Source of the DNA: Teredinibacter franksiae
GTDB taxonomy: Bacteria; Pseudomonadota; Gammaproteobacteria; Pseudomonadales; Cellvibrionaceae
Direction of reading: 5' to 3'
Length of the DNA stretch: 64,000 nt
NCBI RefSeq assembly: GCF_014218805.1
Contig: NZ_JACJUV010000001.1
Span: 2,058,501-2,122,500, forward strand
Shown: positions 56,877 to 64,000 of the stretch, in pieces
Layout of the letters: each line of letters begins with the position of its first letter
Position numbering within the stretch: position 1 is the stretch's first letter
Translations under genes and position numbers: made by a program
The notes under the pieces: generated by a model
Databases searched by the model: none
Told to the model about the DNA's origin: nothing
Seen by the model: only the letters and a program-made list of their open reading frames with translations

Positions 56877-57658
56877 CGTGCTGCCTCCGGAGCCAGAATC
56901 GGCAACTCTAATACGTCGATAGCAGCTTGCTTCTTCGCAATACGGATACCCTTAAGAATTGAGGCGCGGTATTCACCCGCTTCCAGTTCAACAAATGCCT
57001 GCTGTGTTTTGTCCCAAGCGCCTGAGAGTTTGGTATCAGTGGTTTGATACATTAGCGCAATACGGCCAATAGCCAGCATGTTTACCTGACGCTCCTGACC
57101 ACCGACGTTGAGCGAATCAACATAGGTGTCCACTTTACGTCCGTATTCAGCTTCGATGTTGTAGGCTTCCAATACTTGGCGAAACTTCTCTGCAACAGAG
57201 ATATCAGCACGGTCCTGGTTAGCACGGAGCTTCGCTACGCGCATACGGCGCTCTTCCTGGTGGAAAGGCACGTCCAGATCGACAAACTGCTCCAGACCGT
57301 CCAGCATGCGCAGGATTAAGGGCTGAATTTGACGTTCGATGACTGTCACTTGGTCAATGGAGTTTTCCAGGTCGTCAATCACCTTACGTTGGTTAGCCAA
57401 CTGTTTCTCCAGCTGAGTGTTATAAACACGCAAGCCATCGATTTCTTTGTTAACCACCTTGAACTTCTGTAACAGACTGGAAGTGTCTGACTGAAGTTTG
57501 TCGATGCGTTTCTGAGATTGCTGACCAGCAGTAGTCTTACTTTGACTAACTTGCATGATCGAATCTAGGGTTTTATCTGCATGGGCTACGCCAACCAGGA
57601 GCGCTCCAGCAGAAAGAACTGTGGTTAGTGCCACAGCTTTGATTCGCTGCTTCTTCAT
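56873..57658 (-). CDS. DUF3450 periplasmic coiled-coil protein
   Basis: 261 residues. A signal peptide (AVALTTVLSAGALLVGVAHA-DK) leads into a long coiled coil (about 40-115) and a helical C-terminal domain with PFHQEERRMRVAKLRA and ALMYQTTDTKLSGAWD. This matches the DUF3450 family found at the head of TtpC-ExbB-ExbD-TonB operons. Function unknown beyond that association. First gene of the operon. Confidence 0.88.
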   Translation of the reverse strand: MKKQRIKAVALTTVLSAGALLVGVAHADKTLDSIMQVSQSKTTAGQQSQKRIDKLQSDTSSLLQKFKVVNKEIDGLRVYNTQLEKQLANQRKVIDDLENSIDQVTVIERQIQPLILRMLDGLEQFVDLDVPFHQEERRMRVAKLRANQDRADISVAEKFRQVLEAYNIEAEYGRKVDTYVDSLNVGGQERQVNMLAIGRIALMYQTTDTKLSGAWDKTQQAFVELEAGEYRASILKGIRIAKKQAAIDVLELPILAPEAAR

Positions 57659-57990
57659 AATTCCCTCATCTCGGGTACGTACGGTAAAAAGATTGCGACC
57701 GGATTAAACATACAAAAAATGCTTTTATCCAGAAAGTTTTAAATAAAAAGGTTAGATACTTGGTGATCATCAAAGTTGCGCATTTTAATAAGACCACTCC
57801 TAAACATACAAACACAAAAAAAAACGCACAAATTCGGACCAACAATCCATAACGAAAGGTAACACCAAAAACTGTAACCACCCGAAACAGGTAACACTTC
57901 GGTAACACAAGTACAGAATTTGCTCGCTAGACAGCTACTTGTTGAATTCCGTATAGCCTCAATACACAAGGATACCCGTTATTCTAGCAA
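57659..57990 (-). promoter_or_regulatory. Leader of the TonB operon with GGTAACAC repeats
   Basis: 332 bases without a gene. It has three direct repeats of GGTAACAC at 57858-57865, 57890-57897 and 57901-57908. They lie about 200-250 bases before the DUF3450 start, a plausible activator or repressor region. No Fur box is seen, so iron control is not obvious. Confidence 0.4.
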
Positions 57991-58506
57991 CTACTGACGA
58001 CGTTCGAGTGTAATAAAGGAATAATCGAAAGGATTTCGCTCATCTCGCTGGAAATTCTCTCGTTTCAGCTCCTGCCATTCACTTCTATCGAACTCTGGGA
58101 AATAGGCATCCCCCAGGACTTCTGCATGAACTTCTGTCAGGTACAGTCTGTGTGCACACGGCAATGTTTGGCGGTAAAACTCAGCTCCACCTATCACCAT
58201 CACAGTGCTCACCCCTGCGCCCTCGGCTTCTTTTCGGCCGATTTCAATAGCTTCTTCCAGCGAATGGGCGACCAATACGCCTTCCCTCACCCAATCGGGG
58301 TTTCGGGTAACAACAATATTGGCACGACCCGGTAGCGGTTTCCCTATCGAATCATAGGTATTCCGCCCCATCACCACCGGATGACCGAGGGTGATGCGCT
58401 TGAAGTGCTTTAAATCTTCCGGCAAATACCAGGGCAATTCATTATCGCGGCCAATTGTGCCATTTTCAGCGACAGCTACCACTATAGCTAGATCAATTGA
58501 ATTCAT
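57991..58506 (-). CDS. folA: Dihydrofolate reductase
   Basis: 171 residues from the ATG at 58506; an in-frame GTG at 58521 is less likely. It reduces dihydrofolate made by ThyA. Motifs are IVVAVAENGTIGRDNELPWYLPEDLKHFK, VVMGRNTYDSIGKPLPGR and VMVIGGAEFYRQTL. It directly follows thyA (34 bases), a functional pairing, and ends the rppH-ptsP-lgt-thyA-folA run. Confidence 0.96.
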   Translation of the reverse strand: MNSIDLAIVVAVAENGTIGRDNELPWYLPEDLKHFKRITLGHPVVMGRNTYDSIGKPLPGRANIVVTRNPDWVREGVLVAHSLEEAIEIGRKEAEGAGVSTVMVIGGAEFYRQTLPCAHRLYLTEVHAEVLGDAYFPEFDRSEWQELKRENFQRDERNPFDYSFITLERRQ

Positions 58507-58540
58507 GTTTTTCTCACACACGACATCGATTTATGGTTTT

Positions 58541-59374
58541 TTAAACGGAAATAGGGGCAGCAATATGAGCATGAGCCTCATAACCCTGCAATTCAAAATC
58601 TTCAAAGCGAAAATCGAACAGATCCTTGACCTTGGGGTTAATCATCATTTTGGGCAGCGGCAATGGCTTGCGCTGCAGCTGCGTTTCCACTTGTTCCAAA
58701 TGATTAAGGTACAGGTGTGCATCGCCAAAAGTGTGCACAAATTCGCCAGGCTCCAAATTACACACCTGTGCAATCATCATGGTCAACAGCGCGTAGGATG
58801 CAATATTAAAAGGCACCCCCAAGAATATATCGGCACTGCGCTGGTAAAGCTGACACGATAGCTTTCCATCCAGCACATAGAACTGGAAGAGCGTATGGCA
58901 GGGCGGTAGCGCCTGTTTGCCATTGCTTGCGTTTTGCTGTGGAGAAACACCTTCGTCAGGCAGTAGCGCTGGGTTCCAAGCCGAAACAATCAAACGCCGA
59001 GAATCCGGCTTATTTTTAATCATCTGCAGCAGCTCAGCTATTTGATCAATAGCTCCGCCGTCTGTGGCAGGCCACGAACGCCACTGAGCACCGTATACCG
59101 GGCCGAGCTCACCCTCATCTGTCGCCCAAGCATCCCAAATTTTCACCCCGTTTTCATTCAGGTAGCGGGTATTGGTTTCACCCTTTAAAAACCACAGCAA
59201 CTCGTGAATGATTGACTTCAAATGGCATTTTTTTGTCGTCACCAGCGGAAAGCCCTCGGCGAGGTCAAAACGCATCTGATAACCAAAGACACTCACAGTG
59301 CCAGTACCGGTTCTATCTTCTTTGCGCACGCCGCTGTCGCGCACGTGCCTCATCAAATCGAGATATTGCTGCAC
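58541..59374 (-). CDS. thyA: Thymidylate synthase
   Basis: 277 residues. It methylates dUMP with methylene-THF. The nucleophile is Cys159 in [12 protein letters not shown]. The chain is 13 residues longer than E. coli ThyA because of an insertion (about 141-154, rich in Gln and Asn) just before the active site, which also occurs in some relatives. The nucleotide-binding [10 protein letters not shown] and [18 protein letters not shown] segments are standard. Confidence 0.96.
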   Translation of the reverse strand: MQQYLDLMRHVRDSGVRKEDRTGTGTVSVFGYQMRFDLAEGFPLVTTKKCHLKSIIHELLWFLKGETNTRYLNENGVKIWDAWATDEGELGPVYGAQWRSWPATDGGAIDQIAELLQMIKNKPDSRRLIVSAWNPALLPDEGVSPQQNASNGKQALPPCHTLFQFYVLDGKLSCQLYQRSADIFLGVPFNIASYALLTMMIAQVCNLEPGEFVHTFGDAHLYLNHLEQVETQLQRKPLPLPKMMINPKVKDLFDFRFEDFELQGYEAHAHIAAPISV

Positions 59375-59392
59375 AAAACAACCTCTTACCTG

Positions 59393-60247
59393 TTATTTGC
59401 TTTTGACATTTACTTTGCCCGCGGCACCCGCCCGCGCTTCGCGGCGGTATGCCCAAAACATGATTAACGCTCCCATTACGATCATTGGGAAGGTTAAAAG
59501 CTGGCCTCGGGAGAAAAAGCCGAATAAATCGAAGCCAATATGCGCATCCGGCTCACGGTAAAATTCAATAAAGAAACGGAACACACCGTACATAATAAGA
59601 AACAGCGCGCCTACGGCCGCCCGCGGGCGTGGTTTGCGCGAGAACCAGAACACAATAACGAACAGTACTGCGCCTTCCAAAGCCGCCTGATACAGCTGCG
59701 AGGCGTGCCGTACCAATTGCTCTGGATCCTTCGGGAAAACCATACCGATGTCTGCCGTGGTTTCACGGCCCCACAATTCTTGGCCAATAAAGTTACCTAA
59801 ACGGCCAAAACACAGCCCCAGGGGCGCCAGAGGTACGAGAAAATCCATTAGGTCGAGAAAGTTCACCTGTATTTTTCGCGCGTAGAGCAGCATCGCTGCA
59901 AGTACGCCCAATGCACCGCCGTGAAACGACATGCCGCCTTCCCATACCCGGAAAAGCCAAATGGGGTCTTCAAGAAACGCGCCGAAATTATAAAAGAACA
60001 CATAACCGATACGGGCGCCCACCACCAAACCAACGGCACCATAGAAAATCATATCTTCCACTTGCCCGCGCTGCAGCGGCGTATGGGGTTTCCCGGCGCG
60101 GTACATACCCAGCCCCCAGGCGGCGGCAAAGCCAAATAAATACATCAACCCGTACCAATGAACATCGGGAAGGGAGAATGTTTTGCCAAAAACAGTGTGT
60201 GTACCGAGCGATATCGCTACAGGATCAATTTCGGGATAGGTCAGCAT
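59393..60247 (-). CDS. lgt: Prolipoprotein diacylglyceryl transferase
   Basis: 284 residues, seven predicted membrane helices. It adds diacylglycerol to lipobox cysteines. The signature is GLCFGRLGNFIGQELWGRET; HGGALGV and YGVFRFFIEFYREPD are the other conserved parts. It lies between ptsP and thyA, as in E. coli, and would process the lipoproteins in this window. Confidence 0.96.
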   Translation of the reverse strand: MLTYPEIDPVAISLGTHTVFGKTFSLPDVHWYGLMYLFGFAAAWGLGMYRAGKPHTPLQRGQVEDMIFYGAVGLVVGARIGYVFFYNFGAFLEDPIWLFRVWEGGMSFHGGALGVLAAMLLYARKIQVNFLDLMDFLVPLAPLGLCFGRLGNFIGQELWGRETTADIGMVFPKDPEQLVRHASQLYQAALEGAVLFVIVFWFSRKPRPRAAVGALFLIMYGVFRFFIEFYREPDAHIGFDLFGFFSRGQLLTFPMIVMGALIMFWAYRREARAGAAGKVNVKSK

Positions 60248-60342
60248 GTAGTCGTCACTTAAATTTTTGAATAGCGTGGCGGGTGGGCGGGCAGATCATA
60301 CCAGACGTGCAAGTAAATTTGCGACAGCAAACAAGGTGGGAA

Positions 60343-62604
60343 TTATTCCGCGCCAATCGGGCGAACAATACGGGTAAGCTGAGTACGCCGGAAGGTGGCA
60401 TCGAGACAACGGTGAATAGACTCGGTATCGGGTAGCTGCATAACCTCTTCTAGCAGATCCTCGGCCTGCTGCAGGGTTACGCTACGAATCACCGATTTCA
60501 CTTTAAGCAGGTTGGTGGCACTCATCGACAACACATCGTAGCCCATTGCCATTAGCAACATAGCGGCACCGGGCTCACCCGCTAGCTCACCGCAAATACT
60601 CACCGGCACTCCCTGGCTATGGGAGTCCTTCACTATTTGCTGCAATGCTCGCAGCACGGCGGGGTGCATCGAATGATAAAGGTCGGCAACCCGAGGGTTA
60701 TTGCGGTCTACCGCTAGCAAGTACTGGGTAAGGTCGTTACTACCGACCGACAGAAAATCGACCCGCGCAGCAAAATCCCGCACCTGATAAACCGCACCGG
60801 GCACTTCGATCATCACCCCCAAAGGCGGCATTTCAATATTGTGGCCCTCCTCAAGCAGCTCATCAAAAGCGCGGTACAACAGCATTTGTGCGATTTCCAG
60901 TTCGCTGATATTGCTCACCATCGGCAACATAATACGCAAATTGCCCAGACCTTCACTGGCCTTGAGCATGGCTCGAATTTGTACCAAAAATATTTCGGGG
61001 TGATCAAGCGTTACGCGGATACCACGCCAACCCAAAAACGGGTTTTCCTCCTCTATCGGGAAGTAGGGCAGTGATTTATCTCCGCCAACATCCAGTGTAC
61101 GCATGGTAACCGTATGGGGAGCGAAGGCCGCCAACTGGTCGCGATAGGTTTGACGCTGCTCCTCCTCACTGGGAAAACGGTCGCGCAGCATAAAAGGGAT
61201 TTCGGTTCGGTACAGCCCCACGCCCTCTGCACCACGCTCCAAGGAAATCATCGCATCGGCGATAAGCCCGGTATTAACCCACAGTGCAACGCGGTGGTGA
61301 TCTATGGTTTCACAGGGTAAATCTTTAAGTACATTCAACCCGGCGGTGAGCTGAACATCCTCTTCTGCAATCGCCCTGTACTGCTGTAACAGCTCTTCAC
61401 TGGGGTCGCTGTATACGCTGCCACGGTAACCATCAACAATTAGCTCTCGCCCGTCTAACCGCGTAAAAGGTAAGTCCACGGCCCCCATAACCGTTGGAAT
61501 GCCAATTGACCGGGCCAAAATAGCAATGTGTGAATTACTGGAACCGCGTATGGAGACAATGCCCGCCAACTTGCCTGAAGGCACTTCCGCCAGCATCGAC
61601 GCCGTAAGGTCTTCGCCCACCAGAATAGTTTTATCGGGGTAGATCAATTCTTTCTGCGATGACTCCTGCAGATTGGCCAGCACCCTACTGCCCAAATCGC
61701 GCACATCGGAAGCCCGCTCGCGAAGGTAGGGGTCGTGCATACTGGAGAAAATTTTGACATGCTCCTGAATCACTTCGCTCCAGGCATAGGGCGCTGCCAA
61801 CCCGCTTTTAATACGCTCTATAACTTCTCCGCCCAACGCCGTATCGTCGAGCATGCCGATATAGGCATCAAAGAGCACGCGCTCTTCCTTATTTAGACGA
61901 TCTTCCAGCTCGGACGCAAGACGCTTAATATCCTCTCGTACCGCAGACAAGCCCTGCTGGAAAAACACCAGCTCTTCCTCAATAGCGTCGCACGTTTGGT
62001 AGGGCACCGAATTTAAGTCGGCAACAGGCGACACCACCACACACTTGCCAATAGCCACCCCAGGGGCGCCCGCCACACCCATAAACCGCGCTTCTGTTTT
62101 TTGCCCAATGGTGCGCAGCACACCCGTTGCCTCGGCATGGGCAATCACCCCCGCCAACTGTGCCGACATGGTGACCAGAAAAGCTTCTTCGCCTTCATCG
62201 AATTTGCGTCTTGCGCGCTGCTGAATAACCAAAACACCAAGGATTTGGCGCTGGTGGATAATGGGTACACCCAAAAATGAACTGAAGCGCTCTTCGCCCG
62301 TCTCGGGAAAATATTGAAATTTGGGATGCGATTCGGCGTCGTCGAGGTTTAGCGGCTCCTCTCTCACTGCCACATAACCGACAAGGCCCTCATTCAATTC
62401 CAGCTTAACCTGCCCTATCGCATCTTTATGCAGGCCCTCGGTAGCCATCAATACAAAATTACGGCTGACCTGCTGGCGCAGGTAAACTGAACACACTTCC
62501 GTGCTCATTGCATCGCGAACACGACTGACAATAATGTCCAGAACAGACTGTAAGTCTGCGGCGCCATTGACCTCCTGAACAATACTGCGCAGCGAATTCA
62601 GCAT
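60343..62604 (-). CDS. ptsP: PEP phosphotransferase with GAF domain (EI-Ntr)
   Basis: 753 residues. An N-terminal GAF domain (about 1-165) precedes an enzyme I core: PEP-site phospho-His in [22 protein letters not shown] and a TIM barrel with [34 protein letters not shown] and [12 protein letters not shown]. It starts the nitrogen phosphotransfer chain to NPr and EIIA-Ntr. It overlaps rppH by 7 bases. Confidence 0.96.
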   Translation of the reverse strand: MLNSLRSIVQEVNGAADLQSVLDIIVSRVRDAMSTEVCSVYLRQQVSRNFVLMATEGLHKDAIGQVKLELNEGLVGYVAVREEPLNLDDAESHPKFQYFPETGEERFSSFLGVPIIHQRQILGVLVIQQRARRKFDEGEEAFLVTMSAQLAGVIAHAEATGVLRTIGQKTEARFMGVAGAPGVAIGKCVVVSPVADLNSVPYQTCDAIEEELVFFQQGLSAVREDIKRLASELEDRLNKEERVLFDAYIGMLDDTALGGEVIERIKSGLAAPYAWSEVIQEHVKIFSSMHDPYLRERASDVRDLGSRVLANLQESSQKELIYPDKTILVGEDLTASMLAEVPSGKLAGIVSIRGSSNSHIAILARSIGIPTVMGAVDLPFTRLDGRELIVDGYRGSVYSDPSEELLQQYRAIAEEDVQLTAGLNVLKDLPCETIDHHRVALWVNTGLIADAMISLERGAEGVGLYRTEIPFMLRDRFPSEEEQRQTYRDQLAAFAPHTVTMRTLDVGGDKSLPYFPIEEENPFLGWRGIRVTLDHPEIFLVQIRAMLKASEGLGNLRIMLPMVSNISELEIAQMLLYRAFDELLEEGHNIEMPPLGVMIEVPGAVYQVRDFAARVDFLSVGSNDLTQYLLAVDRNNPRVADLYHSMHPAVLRALQQIVKDSHSQGVPVSICGELAGEPGAAMLLMAMGYDVLSMSATNLLKVKSVIRSVTLQQAEDLLEEVMQLPDTESIHRCLDATFRRTQLTRIVRPIGAE

Positions 62605-63104
62605 GCAGCGGTCTCCTGGGCACTCTGAATCAAGCGATTATGCGCCGGAGCCAGCTCTTTGAGGGCGCGGCGATAAACTTCGCGCTTAAACGTCACCACT
62701 TTAGACAACGGATACCAATAGCTAGCCCAACGCCAGTCATCAAATTCGGGGGGGCCACCAGTATTGAGTACCACCGCACTCTCGGGTGAATTGAGTTTTA
62801 ATAGAAACCACTTCTGTTTTTGGCCTACACACAAGGGCTCTTTCTGACGAACCAAACGTTGCGGTAGCCGATAACGCAGCCAACCCTGAGTGACGGCCAC
62901 AATGTCGACGTCGGAAGCAACTAGCCCCACCTCTTCTTGCAGTTCGCGGTATAGGGCTTGCTCGGGAGATTCACTTGCTTTTATCCCACCCTGAGGGAAC
63001 TGCCAGGCATCCTGACCGCCGACACGCCGCGCCCATAAAACATTACCACTGCCGTTTGCCAGCACAATGCCAACATTTGCGCGAAAGCCATCGCTATCGA
63101 TCAC
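62598..63104 (-). CDS. rppH: RNA pyrophosphohydrolase
   Basis: 168 residues. The Nudix box [23 protein letters not shown] is complete. It removes pyrophosphate from mRNA 5' ends and starts decay. The N-terminus [21 protein letters not shown] and PQGGIK are typical of RppH. First gene of the rppH-ptsP-lgt-thyA-folA set, divergent from the HAD gene. Confidence 0.95.
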   Translation of the reverse strand: MIDSDGFRANVGIVLANGSGNVLWARRVGGQDAWQFPQGGIKASESPEQALYRELQEEVGLVASDVDIVAVTQGWLRYRLPQRLVRQKEPLCVGQKQKWFLLKLNSPESAVVLNTGGPPEFDDWRWASYWYPLSKVVTFKREVYRRALKELAPAHNRLIQSAQETAAC

Positions 63105-63265
63105 AGGAAACCTCCCTTTTAGAAAATCTGGTGTGAATTTTGTTGTTATAATCGCGGCCTATTGTTTCACAAAGAGGCATTTAAGGCATCTCTGGTTCCG
63201 TGGCGCCTCATTCACCTTAAATTGCCCTTCCCGCCGCACCCACTCGATTTATTCGGAGCACCCCC

Positions 63266-63919
63266 TTGAGTTTAGCAATATTTGACTTGGACAATACGCT
63301 GATTGCGGGCGACAGCGATCACGCCTGGGGAGAATTCATCATCGCCGAAGGCATAGTGGACGGCGAAGCATTTAAAACCGCCAACGATAAGTTCTACAGC
63401 GACTACGAGAATGGTACTTTAGACATCCACGCCTATCTGCGCTTTGCCCTCGCGCCGCTAACCCGTTTCAGCATGGCCGAACTGGGGCAATTGCATCAAC
63501 GCTTCTTCGAGCGCGTAATAAAACCCATGCTGCTGCCCAAAGCCGAGGCTTTAATCACGGAACATCGTGAGAAAGGCGATAGAATACTGGTTATTACCGC
63601 TACCAACCGATTTGTAACAGAACCTATAGTGCAAGCGCTGGGTATCAGCGAGATTCTCGCCAGTGAAGGTGAAATTGTTGGCAACCGCTACACCGGAGAA
63701 CCCGCCGGTATACCCTGTTTCCAGCACGGCAAAGTGACACGGTTAAACAGTTGGCTAGAGCAGCAATGCGCCTCTCTCGACGGCAGCTGGTTCTATAGCG
63801 ACTCGGCCAACGACCTACCATTACTGGAGGTGGTTGATCACCCCGTCGCCGTTGACCCAGACTCACGTCTGAGGCAAACAGCCATAAAACGTGGCTGGCC
63901 AATCATCAGCCTGCGCTAA
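63266..63919 (+). CDS. HAD-IB family phosphatase (SerB-like)
   Basis: 217 residues with a TTG start (63266) and a GGAG site. HAD motif I is IFDLDNTLIAGDSDHAW, motif II is VITATNRF, motif III includes the Lys in HGKVTRLNSWL, and motif IV is YSDSANDLPLLEVVDHPVAVDPD. The cap inserted after motif I is of the C1 type. The family includes phosphoserine phosphatases, and a homologue sits beside rppH in Pseudomonas. The substrate is not known. Confidence 0.88.
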   Translation: MSLAIFDLDNTLIAGDSDHAWGEFIIAEGIVDGEAFKTANDKFYSDYENGTLDIHAYLRFALAPLTRFSMAELGQLHQRFFERVIKPMLLPKAEALITEHREKGDRILVITATNRFVTEPIVQALGISEILASEGEIVGNRYTGEPAGIPCFQHGKVTRLNSWLEQQCASLDGSWFYSDSANDLPLLEVVDHPVAVDPDSRLRQTAIKRGWPIISLR

Positions 63920-63966
63920 CACATTGGCAGCCACACGGGCATTCAGGACATATTTGAGATATTTCT

Positions 63967-64000
63967 ATGGAACAGCGAATACACCTCGCCCTGCTAATAA
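63967..64000 (+). CDS. Start of a further gene, 3' partial
   Basis: Eleven codons from an ATG at 63967 (MEQRIHLALLI) run off the window, preceded by a weak GAGAT ribosome site. Too short to identify. Confidence 0.35.
   Translation, partial: MEQRIHLALLI

Overview
The window reads as chromosome of a marine-type gammaproteobacterium close to the Cellvibrionaceae (Saccharophagus, Teredinibacter and Cellvibrio relatives). The grounds are a modular xylan-degrading enzyme with long polyserine linkers, a TonB/ExbB/ExbD operon with DUF3450 and TPR accessory proteins, and gene orders shared with Pseudomonas and E. coli (zapA-6S RNA-fau, pepP-ubiH-ubiI, rppH-ptsP-lgt-thyA-folA, serA/rpiA/ilvA). The placement is inferred from gene content, not from a database search.

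Layout. 1-4.1 kb: the tail of a hexapeptide acetyltransferase, then a pqiABC lipid-transport operon. 4.1-10.2 kb: the ubiquinone hydroxylases ubiI and ubiH, pepP and a UPF0149 gene on the minus strand, facing a ZapB-like gene, zapA, 6S RNA and fau. 10.2-13.4 kb: a 15-bp tandem repeat, a small membrane protein, and feoAB behind a good Fur box. 13.5-17.2 kb: serA, rpiA and divergent ilvA. 17.4-23 kb: two small secreted or lipoprotein genes, an alpha/beta hydrolase, pgk and tkt. 23.2-28.7 kb: a SAM-cycle operon (ArsR-methyltransferase fusion, metK, ahcY, metF, rsmE) behind a 44-bp perfect palindrome. 28.8-31.9 kb: a tandemly duplicated HExxH lipoprotein gene. 31.9-41.4 kb: pflA, an unknown gene, a CE6-CBM60-CBM5-CBM60-GH10 xylanase/esterase, two envelope proteins, a structured repeat array, and pflB. 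41.9-50.9 kb: an orphan GspE-type ATPase, a PhzF-like protein, argE, argA, a REC-TPR response regulator and ilvD. 50.9-57.7 kb: an HDOD protein, a second copy of the repeat array, and the DUF3450-TtpC-ExbB-ExbD-TonB-TPR operon. 58-63.9 kb: folA, thyA, lgt, ptsP and rppH, then a divergent HAD phosphatase and the start of one more gene.

The most unusual feature is a roughly 100-bp repeat present as two tandem arrays 13 kb apart (about 38757-39056 and 52038-52400). Each array starts directly after the U-tract of a minus-strand gene's intrinsic terminator (pflB and the TonB-operon TPR gene). Every unit can fold into the same three-way-junction structure. Differences between the loci fall in loops or are compensatory, copies within a locus share locus-specific variants, and the distal unit of both arrays carries the same variant. 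It looks like a dispersed structured element or RNA, not coding DNA.

Functionally the rest is housekeeping (SAM cycle, central carbon, amino-acid and folate synthesis, iron uptake, mixed-acid fermentation) with a polysaccharide-degrading accessory block between pflA and pflB.
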